Assembly: GCF_900156265.1 (NCBI RefSeq)
Contig: NZ_FTNE01000013.1
Coordinates: 46,068 to 110,067, forward strand
DNA: 64,000 nucleotides
Direction: 5' to 3'
From: Acidiphilium rubrum
Lineage (GTDB): Bacteria > Pseudomonadota > Alphaproteobacteria > Acetobacterales > Acetobacteraceae
Positions 1 to 8,192 of the stretch are shown piece by piece. The position numbers and the translations under genes were made by a program. Below the pieces are notes generated by a model that searched no databases, was not told where the DNA came from, and saw nothing but the letters and a program-made list of their open reading frames with translations. Position 1 is the stretch's first letter. Each line of letters starts with the position of its first letter.

Positions 1-1
1 G

Positions 2-568
2 CTGACGGCGTTCACCCGCATCATCATCGTGCTGTCGATCCTGCGCACGGCGCTGGGTTTGCAGACGACGCCGCCGAACACCGTGCTGATCGGGCTCGCG
101 CTGTTTTTGACCTATTTCGTGATGCAGCCGGTGTTTGCCGAGGCGTGGCAGGCCGGATTGCTGCCGATGACGCAGGGTAGCGTCGATACCTTGACCGGCA
201 TCAGGCAGGCGGCGGTGCCGTTTCATGCGTTCCTGGCGCAGAATGCGCGCGCACCCGACATCCGCATGTTTTCCGCCATCGCTCATGTCCAGATCCCGGC
301 GCACAAGACCGATGTTTCATGGCGGATTTTGATCCCAAGCTTCGTGGTCGGCGAACTGCGGCGCGGCTTCGAGATGGGCTTCATGATCTTTCTGCCGTTC
401 ATGGTGATCGATCTGGTCGTGTCGTCCATTTTGATGAGCCTGGGGATGATGATGCTGCCGCCTACCGCCGTGTCCCTGCCGTTCAAGCTGATCTTTTTCG
501 TGGTGATCAACGGCTGGCAACTGATCTGCGGCAGTCTGGTGCGCAGTTTTCCGGTGCCGCATCTATAA
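2..568 (+). CDS. fliP: Flagellar biosynthesis protein FliP, 3' part
   Basis: FliP is a core subunit of the export gate of the flagellar type III secretion system in the inner membrane. The reading frame is open from base 2, upstream of any start, so the gene runs in from the left edge. About 188 of roughly 250 residues are present. The family signature is clear: LTAFTRIIIVLSILR, then TPPNTVLIGLALFLTYFVM, and near the C-terminus hydrophobic helices ending in GSLVRSF. The periplasmic loop and the last two membrane segments are intact. Nothing flagellar follows, so this is probably the end of a flagellar operon. The 181 bases after it hold no gene that I can support. Confidence 0.96.
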   Translation: MTAFTRIIIVLSILRTALGLQTTPPNTVLIGLALFLTYFVMQPVFAEAWQAGLLPMTQGSVDTLTGIRQAAVPFHAFLAQNARAPDIRMFSAIAHVQIPAHKTDVSWRILIPSFVVGELRRGFEMGFMIFLPFMVIDLVVSSILMSLGMMMLPPTAVSLPFKLIFFVVINGWQLICGSLVRSFPVPHL

Positions 569-749
569 TGCGTCGGATTGAAACCATGCATGTGATATTA
601 TTCCACACTCACATCGAACCGAGTTCTTGCGTCTGTTTCGGAAAAGTCGTGCCTTGCATCGCCCGCGATCGGCTTGTCATTGCCGGTGGGGCGAGGCAGA
701 CTCGACACGCTGCCGGTGACGTGGCGATCGGCCAACGAGGATAACGAAC

Positions 750-1592
750 ATGCAGAACCCCGATACGATCTGGTCGACCCTTGGCGCCGCGGCGCGGTCG
801 GCCGCTTATGACAATACCAATGCCGTGGCGAACAGTGCGGCGCTGAACCAGGAGCGGATCGAGGCTTCGGCCGCGTATCGGGCGGCGCATGGCGGCGCGC
901 TCGATCTGGCGTATCAGCCGGGCGAGCGGACGGCGTGGGATTTGTATCCGGCGGCCGATCCGGCGGCGCCGTGCCTCGTGTTCATTCATGGCGGCTATTG
1001 GTGGAAGAACCGGCGGCAGGATTTTGCGTGCCTTGCCGCGGGCATTGCGGCGCATGGCTGGTCGGTCGCTGTTCCGGGGTATGATCTGGCACCGGCGGTT
1101 TCGGTGAGTGCGATTGTGGCGCAGATCCGCGCTTCACTCGACTGGTTGCAGGCGCAGGGCGCGGCGCATGGCATTGCGGGACGGGTGATCGTGTCGGGCT
1201 GGTCGGCCGGGGGGCATCTGGCGGCGATGGCGCTCGATCATCCGCTGATCGCGGCAGGGATGGGGATTTCCGGGGTTTATGAGCTGGGGCCGCTGCGTGA
1301 TACCAATCTCAACCAGTATCTGCGCCTGAGCGATGATGATTTGACGCAAGCCTCGCCGCTGCGGCTGCCCGTGGTGGACAAGGAGTTTGCGATTGCCTAC
1401 GGCGCGGCGGAATTGCCGGCGCTGATCCATAGCAGCCGGGATTTTCATGCCCACCGTGCTGCCAGCCAGGCGCCGGGCGTGCTGCTGCCGGTGGCCCATG
1501 CGGATCATTTCACGATCATTGCGCAGTTGCGCGAACCGGACAGCCGGTTGATCCGCTGTATTCTCGATCTTGAACGGTTTGCCGCACGGTAG
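750..1592 (+). CDS. Alpha/beta hydrolase, formamidase/esterase-like
   Basis: This 280-residue cytoplasmic serine hydrolase has the HGGYW oxyanion motif near residue 75 and the nucleophile elbow GWSAG near residue 150. A late HADHF supplies the probable catalytic His near residue 250. HGGYW is typical of kynurenine formamidase-like and BD-FAE-type esterases, but the substrate cannot be read from the sequence. A GAGGA ribosome-binding site lies 8 bases before the ATG. The gene is followed after 12 bases by an SDR and then by an aldehyde dehydrogenase, so the three probably form a small catabolic operon. No kynurenine-pathway gene is nearby, so I do not assign kynB. Confidence 0.85.
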   Translation: MQNPDTIWSTLGAAARSAAYDNTNAVANSAALNQERIEASAAYRAAHGGALDLAYQPGERTAWDLYPAADPAAPCLVFIHGGYWWKNRRQDFACLAAGIAAHGWSVAVPGYDLAPAVSVSAIVAQIRASLDWLQAQGAAHGIAGRVIVSGWSAGGHLAAMALDHPLIAAGMGISGVYELGPLRDTNLNQYLRLSDDDLTQASPLRLPVVDKEFAIAYGAAELPALIHSSRDFHAHRAASQAPGVLLPVAHADHFTIIAQLREPDSRLIRCILDLERFAAR

Positions 1593-1604
1593 GAGGATCA
1601 TTCG

Positions 1605-2309
1605 ATGGCTGCTTCGACACCGACCGGGACGGCGCTGATCATTGGAGCATCGCGCGGCCTTGGCCTTGCGCTGGCCGAGACCTATCTGGCGCGCGGCTGG
1701 CACGTGATCGGCACGGTGCGCCGTGCCGCGGGTACCGGGCTGCATGCGCTCGCCGCCACTGCCGGGGGGCGACTCGAGATCGAGCCGGCTGATATCAACG
1801 AGCCGGCGCAGATGGAAGCGCTGCGCGCGACGCTGGCGGGACGGGTGATCGACCTGCTGTTCGTGAACGCCGGGATTTCGAACGGCGCGGCTGAAACCAT
1901 CGCGACGGTGAGCACCGAGAGCTTCACCCGCACGCTGGTGACCAATGCGCTCAGCCCGATGCGCGCGGTCGAGGCGTTCGAAAGCCTGGTGCCGCAGAGT
2001 GGGACCATCGCGGTGATGTCGTCGGGGTTGGGCAGCGTCGCGGATAACACCGGCGGCGGCTGGGAAGTGTATCGGGCGAGCAAGGCGGCGCTGAACACGC
2101 TGATGCGCAGCTTCGCCGCCCGTCATGCAGGGGATGCGCGGAGCATGGCGATCATCGCGCCCGGCTGGGTGCGGACGGACATGGGCGGGCCGGGCGCGTC
2201 GCTCGCGATCGAGGAGAGTATTCCCCGCGTGGTCGATGTGCTGACCGCGCATGTCGGCAAGCCGGGGCTGCGCTATCTCGATTATCGGGGACAGACCGTG
2301 GCGTGGTGA
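1605..2309 (+). CDS. Short-chain dehydrogenase/reductase
   Basis: This 234-residue Rossmann-fold oxidoreductase has the nucleotide-binding motif GASRGLGLA at about residues 13-21, the structural NAG near 87, and the catalytic Tyr and Lys in YRASK near residue 155. The substrate is unknown. A strong AGGAGG site precedes the ATG. Its stop codon overlaps the GTG start of the aldehyde dehydrogenase by 7 bases, which indicates translational coupling. A plausible role is an alcohol/aldehyde step feeding the next enzyme, inferred from position only. Confidence 0.9.
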   Translation: MAASTPTGTALIIGASRGLGLALAETYLARGWHVIGTVRRAAGTGLHALAATAGGRLEIEPADINEPAQMEALRATLAGRVIDLLFVNAGISNGAAETIATVSTESFTRTLVTNALSPMRAVEAFESLVPQSGTIAVMSSGLGSVADNTGGGWEVYRASKAALNTLMRSFAARHAGDARSMAIIAPGWVRTDMGGPGASLAIEESIPRVVDVLTAHVGKPGLRYLDYRGQTVAW

Positions 2310-3718
2310 TCGCCGGCGCACCGGGGTTGGAGTTGATCGGCCCGGTGTTCGAGCGGCAGCGCCTGCGGGCGCTGGCGCTGCGGACCTCCTCGGCGGCGGT
2401 GCGGATTGCGACGCTGCGACGGCTCGAAGCGGAGATTTTTCGCCAGCGTGCGGCCTTGTATGAGGCATTGCACGAAGATCTGCGCAAGCCGGAGGCTGAG
2501 GTCGATCTGTCGGAACTGATGCCGGTGATCCAGGAAATCCGGCATGCCTGCCGTAATGTGGCCGGCTGGATGGCACCGCGCCGGGTGCGCCCGACGCGGG
2601 TGATGTGGGGAACAAGGGCAAGCGTGCGCGCACAACCGCGCGGGGTCGCGCTGATCATCGCGCCGTGGAACTATCCGTTCAACCTCGCGCTCGGCCCGCT
2701 GGTTTCAGCGATCGCGGCAGGCTGCACCGCCATCATCAAGCCCTCGGAATTCGCGCCGCGCACGGCTGCGCTGATCGGCGCCATCGTCGCGGCGTGTTTT
2801 GAGACTGATGAGGTCGCGCTGTTCGAGGGTGACGCCGCAATGGCGACTGCGCTGCTCGACCTGCCGTTCGATCATGTTTTTTTCACGGGCAGTCCGGCCG
2901 TCGGCAGGATCGTGATGGCGGCCGCTGCGCGGCACCTCGCCTCGGTCACGCTGGAACTGGGCGGCAAGAGCCCGGTGATCGTGGACCGGACCGCCGATCT
3001 GGACAAAGCGGCGCGCAGCATCGTTTGGGGCAAGTTCGCCAATAACGGGCAGACCTGCATCGCACCCGATCATGCCTATGTGCATCGGGACAGCGTGACG
3101 CCGTTCATCGCGGCGGTGCTGCGGCATCTGGCCGCGATGTATGGCGAGGGCGGTCGCAGCCCGGATTACTGCCGGATCGTCACGCCACAGCATTTCGAGC
3201 GGATCAGGCGGCTGATCGAGGACGCGCGCGCCCGGGGCGCAACCGTGCATGTCGGTGGCGTGTACGACGCGGCGGACAAGTTCATTGCGCCGACCTTGCT
3301 GTCCGGCGTGCCTGCGGATGCCTTGATCATGCACGAGGAGATTTTTGGCCCGGTGCTGCCGATCGTGCCGTTTGACGATATCGGCGAGCCGATCCGCGCG
3401 ATCAACGCGCAGCCGAAACCGCTGGCGCTGTATGTGTTTTCCCGCGATGCGGCCGCCGCCGAGCGAATCATTGCGCAAACCGCAGCCGGCGGGTCCTGCG
3501 TGAACGCGGTGATGGCGCAGTATCTGCACGCCAACCTGCCGTTCGGCGGCATCAACAATTCGGGGATCGGCAGTGCCCATGGCCACTATGGTTTCCGCGC
3601 CTTTTCGCATGAGCGCGCCGTGTTGAACGACCGGTTCAGTGCGGCACCGATGCTGTTTCCGCCCTACTCGCGGGGCGTGCGGCGGATGATCAAGCTCATT
3701 TTGCGGTTCCTGACTTGA
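2303..3718 (+). CDS. Aldehyde dehydrogenase, class 3/coniferyl-like
   Basis: This 471-residue NAD(P)-dependent aldehyde dehydrogenase oxidises an aldehyde to the acid. The active-site Glu lies in LELGGKSP near residue 218 and the catalytic Cys in NNGQTCIAPD near residue 252. The typical PWNYPFNL segment is near residue 120. The protein lacks the long N-terminal part of class 1/2 enzymes. It ends in a basic/hydrophobic stretch (RRMIKLILRF), as in membrane-associated class 3 fatty-aldehyde and coniferyl-aldehyde dehydrogenases. The start is a GTG overlapping the SDR stop. It ends 25 bases before a decayed copy of the AT-rich repeat. Confidence 0.92.
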   Translation: MVIAGAPGLELIGPVFERQRLRALALRTSSAAVRIATLRRLEAEIFRQRAALYEALHEDLRKPEAEVDLSELMPVIQEIRHACRNVAGWMAPRRVRPTRVMWGTRASVRAQPRGVALIIAPWNYPFNLALGPLVSAIAAGCTAIIKPSEFAPRTAALIGAIVAACFETDEVALFEGDAAMATALLDLPFDHVFFTGSPAVGRIVMAAAARHLASVTLELGGKSPVIVDRTADLDKAARSIVWGKFANNGQTCIAPDHAYVHRDSVTPFIAAVLRHLAAMYGEGGRSPDYCRIVTPQHFERIRRLIEDARARGATVHVGGVYDAADKFIAPTLLSGVPADALIMHEEIFGPVLPIVPFDDIGEPIRAINAQPKPLALYVFSRDAAAAERIIAQTAAGGSCVNAVMAQYLHANLPFGGINNSGIGSAHGHYGFRAFSHERAVLNDRFSAAPMLFPPYSRGVRRMIKLILRFLT

Positions 3719-3742
3719 GAGCGAGACGTCAGGGGGAGGGAG

Positions 3743-3776
3743 GACTGTTTTTTTGGAAATGAGAAGCAAAAACACT
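3743..3776 (+). repeat. Degenerate half-copy of AT-rich repeat element
   Basis: An interrupted T-run, GGAAAT, then GAGAAGCAAAAAC aligns with the left (22-nt hairpin) half of the repeat family seen complete at 5668-5786. The right half is absent. It sits 25 bases after the aldehyde dehydrogenase stop, the usual placement for this family. It is more degraded than the other copies. Confidence 0.55.
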
Positions 3777-3834
3777 CTCAATCGCTGAATGCATGCCTGG
3801 GGTGCTGGCATCGCCCTCGCTCCTTTTGTGGCGG

Positions 3835-3848
3835 TTGATCTGGATCAA
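3835..3848. promoter_or_regulatory. FNR/FixK-type binding site
   Basis: TTGATCTGGATCAA is a perfect match to the FNR consensus TTGAT-N4-ATCAA. Its centre is 59 bases upstream of the ATG at 3901. If it acts as a class II activator site at -41.5, transcription would start near 3883, just before the AAAGAGG ribosome-binding site. I saw no other exact FNR box in the intergenic regions that I checked. Confidence 0.85.
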
Positions 3849-3900
3849 TGACGGTTAGGCCGCCGCGGCGCATTGTGCGGTGCAAAGAGGGGCTATTCCA

Positions 3901-5244
3901 ATGATCATCAGATCGATACAAAATCGAACCACAGCCGCCGTATTTGGGCTGGGGCTGCTCGCTTTAGCCCCCACCACTGCGCAGGCGATCCCCGCGTTCG
4001 CCGCACAGACGGGTGAGGAATGTTCCGCCTGTCACATCGGGTTTCCACAACTCACCGCCTATGGCCGCGAATTCAAGCTCGAAGGGTATGTTGCGGGCGG
4101 CACGTTTCCGACCTGGAAAAACTTCGCGCTGATGTCGCAGATCGGGTTCACCACCCAGCACGACAAGATACCGGGCGGCCTGGCACCGGGCTTCAAATCG
4201 AACGATGCCTGGGCGGCACAGCAGACCAGCCTGTTTTTCGGCGGTGCGCTCGACGCGAGTGCTGGGCTCGGTGCGTTCATTCAGGTCACCTACGATGGAA
4301 TCGCCAAGCAATGGCATTGGGATAACGTCGATATCCGGATCGCGCGGCCTGGCCGGGTGTTCGGGAAGTCGATGTTCTGGGGCATCACCTTCAACAACGC
4401 GCCGACCGTGACCGATCTGTGGAATTCACCGCCGAGCTGGGGCTATCCGTTCATCCCGTCCGGGCTCGCGAACGGCCCTGCCGCGCAACAACAGATCCAG
4501 GCGCTGGCGCAGGGGGTTTACGGCTTCGGCGCCTATAACGCGCTCAATCTGAATTCGGAGAACATGCTCTACACCGAGTTCGACCTGTACAAGGCGCTGC
4601 CGAACCGGATGAGCTATGCGCTCGGGGTCGGGCCGGCGACGCAGGTGGAATCAGTTATCCCCTACGCGCGGGTGGCGTTGCAGCACCAATGGGGCAGTTC
4701 ATCGCTCGAAATTGGCACCTACGCGCTGATGGACCGGCCGTATGTGGCGGGCACGATCAACGGCCCGACCGATCAGTTTCTGGATGTGGCGGCGGATTCG
4801 CAGTTTCAGTACATCACCGGCAAGCAGGCGTTTTCGGTGCAGGCGAATTTCACGCATGAGTCGCAAAGCTGGCAGGCAAGCTTTCCGCTCGGCCTCGCGA
4901 GTAATCGCGCCGATACGCTCAATACCGCGACACTGACGGCGTCGGAATTGCTGTTTCAGAAATACGGCGTCACGGAATCCTTCAACACGATCTATGGCAG
5001 CTCGGATACCGCGCTCTATGGCAATGCGAACGGCAAGCCGAATACCGATAGCTGGACCACCGAACTCGATTACTATCCGTTCAACAATGGCGGGCCGAAA
5101 TGGTTGCCGTGGCTGAATGCGAAAATCTTCGTCGAGAACACGCTCTATCCGACCTTCAACGGGCTGGCGCGCAATTATGACGGGGCGGGCACCAACGCCC
5201 AGGCGAACGATACGTTCTTCACCGGCATCTGGCTGGCGTTCTGA
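3901..5244 (+). CDS. Outer-membrane monohaem cytochrome-porin fusion (Cyc2-like architecture)
   Basis: This is a 447-residue exported protein. A signal peptide occupies residues 1-29 (cleavage after AQA), and a single haem c motif CSACH follows at residues 41-45. About 390 residues rich in alternating aromatic/polar strands follow, ending in WLAF; a C-terminal Phe is typical of outer-membrane beta-barrels. One N-terminal haem fused to a barrel is the architecture of the Fe(II)-oxidising cytochrome Cyc2, although I cannot claim sequence homology to it. Another possibility is an uncharacterised porin-like cytochrome of the type beginning IPAFA-x-QTG-x-x-C. ATG 3901 is preferred over an upstream GTG because AAAGAGG lies 10 bases before it. 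An FNR box is upstream and a soluble cytochrome c follows. Confidence 0.75.
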   Translation: MIIRSIQNRTTAAVFGLGLLALAPTTAQAIPAFAAQTGEECSACHIGFPQLTAYGREFKLEGYVAGGTFPTWKNFALMSQIGFTTQHDKIPGGLAPGFKSNDAWAAQQTSLFFGGALDASAGLGAFIQVTYDGIAKQWHWDNVDIRIARPGRVFGKSMFWGITFNNAPTVTDLWNSPPSWGYPFIPSGLANGPAAQQQIQALAQGVYGFGAYNALNLNSENMLYTEFDLYKALPNRMSYALGVGPATQVESVIPYARVALQHQWGSSSLEIGTYALMDRPYVAGTINGPTDQFLDVAADSQFQYITGKQAFSVQANFTHESQSWQASFPLGLASNRADTLNTATLTASELLFQKYGVTESFNTIYGSSDTALYGNANGKPNTDSWTTELDYYPFNNGGPKWLPWLNAKIFVENTLYPTFNGLARNYDGAGTNAQANDTFFTGIWLAF

Positions 5245-5264
5245 TCATGAAAGGAAAATCCAGG

Positions 5265-5642
5265 ATGAAACCGATCGTGCTGGGCATGGCGCTCGCTGGT
5301 GGATTGTTGTGGACGGGGTGTGCGCAGGCGGGCAATGCCGCGCATGGCAAGGCGATTTTCGCCGATCAATGCGCCTCCTGCCATAGCGCCACGCCGGGGC
5401 AGAACGGCATCGGGCCCAGTCTGGCCGGCATTTATGGCAAGCCGGCGGCATCGACCGCCGGGTTCAATTTTTCGCCCGCGCTGAAGGCGGCGCATATTGT
5501 GTGGAACGACGCTGCGTTGGACAAATTTCTGGCCAATCCGCAAGGCGATGTGACGGGCAGCAAGATGCCGTATATGGGCATGCCGGATGCAGCGGATCGC
5601 GCCGATGTCATTGCGTATCTGGCGAGTTTGAAGGCTCGTTGA
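5265..5642 (+). CDS. Periplasmic monohaem cytochrome c (class I)
   Basis: This is a 125-residue class I cytochrome. It has a signal peptide of about 22 residues (ending AQA) and a haem motif CASCH at residues 36-40. A Met ligand is probable in the KMPYMGMPD segment, and the C-terminal helix VIAYLASL is typical of cytochrome c. I chose ATG 5265 because AAGGA lies 9 bases ahead; an in-frame ATG at 5247 overlaps that site. The gene starts 20 bases after the cytochrome-barrel gene and is surely cotranscribed with it. It is a natural periplasmic electron partner for the outer-membrane haem. A repeat element lies 25 bases downstream. Confidence 0.92.
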   Translation: MKPIVLGMALAGGLLWTGCAQAGNAAHGKAIFADQCASCHSATPGQNGIGPSLAGIYGKPAASTAGFNFSPALKAAHIVWNDAALDKFLANPQGDVTGSKMPYMGMPDAADRADVIAYLASLKAR

Positions 5643-5667
5643 AGTAAAGAAGAGAGGGAAGGGAAGG

Positions 5668-5786
5668 CTTCTTTTTTGGAAAAAAGAAGCAAAAAACTTT
5701 TTTACTCTGGGGCATGGGCGTTTGAACCTGTACGGGCTCGAATTAACGAAGTTTTTTTTGCTTCTTTTTTGTGAACAAAAAAGAAG
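5668..5786 (+). repeat. AT-rich doublet inverted-repeat element, full copy
   Basis: Full copy of a roughly 119-bp family. A 22-nt hairpin (5668-5689, stem of T6/A6 closed by CTTC/GAAG) is followed by GCAAAAAACTTT. A GC-rich centre carries GGGGCATGGGCG. The mirror-image arm GTTTTTTTTGC leads into a 26-nt hairpin (5761-5786, loop GTGAAC). Purine-rich sequence flanks it on the left and pyrimidine-rich sequence on the right, extending the inverted repeat. It lies between the cytochrome c gene and the slipin gene. Confidence 0.9.
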
Positions 5787-5929
5787 ACTTCCCTTTTTCC
5801 TCGCCGATCCGGCCTCTACGTAGTCTCCGAGTCTGCCGGGATTGTCTGACATCGTCTAGGGTCTCTAACTGCGTCGCCTGCATGGCCCGGCGCAACCCTG
5901 ACGGTCCGGTCACGCGCGAGGAGAGTCTC

Positions 5930-6763
5930 ATGACATTCGCCTTGCAAGACTTTGTCACCACCATTCTATTCGTGATCGTGATTTTTATCGTGCTGAGCGT
6001 GCTGGTGCGCGCGACGGTGAAAATTCTGCGCGAGTACGAGCGTGGCGTGATCTTCACGCTGGGGCGGTTTCAGAAGGTCAAGGGTCCCGGCCTGATCGTG
6101 CTGATCCCGTTCGTGCAGGAGATGGTCCGCGTCGATCTGCGGATCCAGGTGATCGAAATCCCGGCCCAGGACGTGATTTCGCGCGACAACGTTTCGATGA
6201 AGGTCGATGCGGTGCTGTATTTCAATGTGGTTGATCCTGAGCACGCGATCATCAAGGTGCAGCAATATCTGCCGGCGACGGTCATGCTGGCGCAGACCAC
6301 GCTGCGCGCCGTGCTGGGGCAGCATCCGCTCGACGAAATGCTGTCCGAGCGCAAGAAGCTCAGCCTCGATCTGCAGGTGATCCTGGAGGGCCAGACCGAG
6401 GTGTGGGGGATCAAGATCAGCAATGTGGAAATTCGCACCGTCGAGCTGACCGACAATATGATCCGCGCGATTGCCAAGCAGGCGGAGGCGGAACGCGACC
6501 GGCGCGCCAAGATCATTCACGCCGAGGCCGAGTTCCAGGCGGCGCAGACGCTGGTGGATGCGGCGACGATTATTGCGAGCGTGCCGGCGGCGATGCAGTT
6601 GCGCTACCTGCAGACACTGACCGAGATCGGCGCCGAACAGAACTCGACGGTGATTTTCCCGATGCCGCTCGATGTTATCAAGCCATTGCTCGCCTTGCTC
6701 GAAACCAAAACTGCCCCGCCGCCCGCCATCACTCTGCCGGTCGGCATCCATGCCATTCCATGA
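5930..6763 (+). CDS. Slipin / stomatin-like SPFH-domain protein
   Basis: This 277-residue protein has one N-terminal membrane segment (about residues 10-30) followed by a band-7/SPFH domain starting ILREYERGVIFTLGRF. A helical region rich in Ala/Glu/Arg (QAEAERDRRAKIIHAEAE) near residues 180-200 is where these proteins oligomerise. Slipins form membrane microdomain scaffolds and are normally paired with an NfeD partner, which is not seen here. ATG 5930 has GAGGAG 7 bases upstream; the frame is open further up but lacks a ribosome-binding site. It shares its 3' end region with the start of the FNR-type regulator. Confidence 0.92.
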   Translation: MTFALQDFVTTILFVIVIFIVLSVLVRATVKILREYERGVIFTLGRFQKVKGPGLIVLIPFVQEMVRVDLRIQVIEIPAQDVISRDNVSMKVDAVLYFNVVDPEHAIIKVQQYLPATVMLAQTTLRAVLGQHPLDEMLSERKKLSLDLQVILEGQTEVWGIKISNVEIRTVELTDNMIRAIAKQAEAERDRRAKIIHAEAEFQAAQTLVDAATIIASVPAAMQLRYLQTLTEIGAEQNSTVIFPMPLDVIKPLLALLETKTAPPPAITLPVGIHAIP

Positions 6764-6782
6764 CATGCTGAATCACGGCGTG

Positions 6783-7526
6783 ATGTCCGTCTCGATCGGG
6801 GTTCCGATGGCTGCGATGCCATATCGCCCGAGCGCCGAGCCCGGTGCCGGCACGCATTGCGCGGGGTGTGCCGCGCGCCACATCGGGCTGTGCGATGCGC
6901 TGGTGGATATCGATCTGCCGGAACTGGCGGCTGCGGCGCAGTGGCGCACCATCCGCAGCGGCGCGCTGTTGATGACCGAGGGCGATCCGGCACGGTATTT
7001 TTTCAACATCAATCACGGCACCGCCAAGGTTTACCGCGATCTGCCGGATGGCCGCCGCCAGATCACCGGCTTTGTGACCGCGGGATATTTCGTGGGGCTT
7101 GGCATGCCGGCGAACTACAGCGCCTCGGTCGAGGCGCTGGAGGATGTGCGGCTGTGCCGGTTCGACCGGCTGACGCTGCGCGCGCTGTTCGTCACGTTTC
7201 CCTCGCTGGAGCGGAAACTGCTGATTGCCACCGGCAACGAACTGCTGATCGCCCAGGCGCAGATGCTGTTGCTCGGCCGCAAGAGCGCGCTGGAGCGCCT
7301 GGCCTCGTTTCTGCTGGCCTGGATCGAGCCGGCGAGCCCGGCCGGTACCAGATTGCCGATGGGGCGTAGCGATATCGCGGATTATCTGGGTCTGACGATC
7401 GAGACGGTTTCGCGCAATTTCACCATTCTCAGGCAGCGCCGGCTGATCGCGATTTCCACCGAACAGGAAATCACCATTGTCAATTGTGCAGGGCTTACCG
7501 GCATCGCGATCGGGGCGGCGGCGTAG
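6783..7526 (+). CDS. FNR/FnrN-type oxygen-sensing transcriptional regulator
   Basis: This is a Crp/Fnr-family activator of about 247 residues. Cys26, Cys29 and Cys37 (C-x2-C-x7-C) plus Cys125 match the four ligands of the oxygen-labile 4Fe-4S cluster in alphaproteobacterial FnrN/FnrL. The cyclic-nucleotide-like barrel is followed by a helix-turn-helix whose recognition helix reads ETVSR (from residue 207), the ExxSR signature that reads TTGAT half-sites. This matches the box at 3835. The start is uncertain: ATG 6750, 6783 and 6807 are all possible. The one at 6807 has a GGGG stretch 5 bases upstream, and 6750 would overlap the slipin stop. It is convergent with the SnoaL-like gene, 16 bases away. 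Confidence 0.9.
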   Translation: MSVSIGVPMAAMPYRPSAEPGAGTHCAGCAARHIGLCDALVDIDLPELAAAAQWRTIRSGALLMTEGDPARYFFNINHGTAKVYRDLPDGRRQITGFVTAGYFVGLGMPANYSASVEALEDVRLCRFDRLTLRALFVTFPSLERKLLIATGNELLIAQAQMLLLGRKSALERLASFLLAWIEPASPAGTRLPMGRSDIADYLGLTIETVSRNFTILRQRRLIAISTEQEITIVNCAGLTGIAIGAAA

Positions 7527-7542
7527 CGCCGCCCTGGCGTGG

Positions 7543-8109
7543 TCAAATCGGGCGATTGGCGCTGCGCTCCCAGGCTTCGCCCATCAGGCCGTTGCTGGGT
7601 TGTGTCGTGTCGAGCACTTTGCGCGCGGTTTCGGCACCGGCTACCGGCAATCCTGCGGGGTCGAGCAGGCCGATCTGCACCAGGACCGATGCCTGATCCC
7701 AGTAGATATGTTCATGGGCCAGCCGGCCGTCGCGGAATTGCACGATGGCGACCAGGGGGATTGCAACGACACGGCCGGTCGGCGGCACGCCTGGCAGCAT
7801 CCAGTCGACCGCCGAAGTGTGGGTAAAGCGGAAGATCATTTCATCGACGATGCGATCGGTCCCGACCGTACGGCTGACCGGGATCATGGCGGTGTCCGGC
7901 GGGTTGCCGCCGATGAAATGGTATTTGTAGAAGCGTTTGAGCTGGTCATGGCCGACGCCGCCGGTCATGGTCGGGATGTGATTGACATAGGGCGACGCCA
8001 CCATGGTCGCCATGGTGGCGTCCACGTCGCGCGTTTCGAATTCGTAGCGGCAGTGCTCTTCCCAAAGCGCCTCGAGGTCCCAAGCCGCAGTAACTTCATG
8101 ATCAGCCAT
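7543..8109 (-). CDS. SnoaL/NTF2-like fold protein
   Basis: This 188-residue cytoplasmic protein has the pattern of the NTF2-like/SnoaL superfamily: an N-terminal helix (LEALWEEHCRYEF), then DATMATMV, a middle GHDQLKRFYKYHFI, and strands such as IVDEMIFRFTH and AIVQFRDGRLAHEHIYWDQ. Such folds serve as ester cyclases, polyketide cyclases or binding proteins; the function here is unknown. The start at 8109 is set by GGAGG 8 bases upstream. It stands alone between the convergent FNR gene and the ferritin-like pair, with 83 bases separating it from the latter. Confidence 0.8.
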   Translation of the reverse strand: MADHEVTAAWDLEALWEEHCRYEFETRDVDATMATMVASPYVNHIPTMTGGVGHDQLKRFYKYHFIGGNPPDTAMIPVSRTVGTDRIVDEMIFRFTHTSAVDWMLPGVPPTGRVVAIPLVAIVQFRDGRLAHEHIYWDQASVLVQIGLLDPAGLPVAGAETARKVLDTTQPSNGLMGEAWERSANRPI

Positions 8110-8192
8110 GATCGGTGCCTCCGAACGATTGCCGCGCGAGCGTCGCACAGAGTGAGCTACGCCGCCAGTAGGGAGAGGCAGCGGTGGTTGAA

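Noticed and set aside
750..1592. Assignment of the alpha/beta hydrolase as kynurenine formamidase (kynB)
   Set aside because: HGGYW fits formamidases and esterases alike, and no kynurenine-pathway gene is close.
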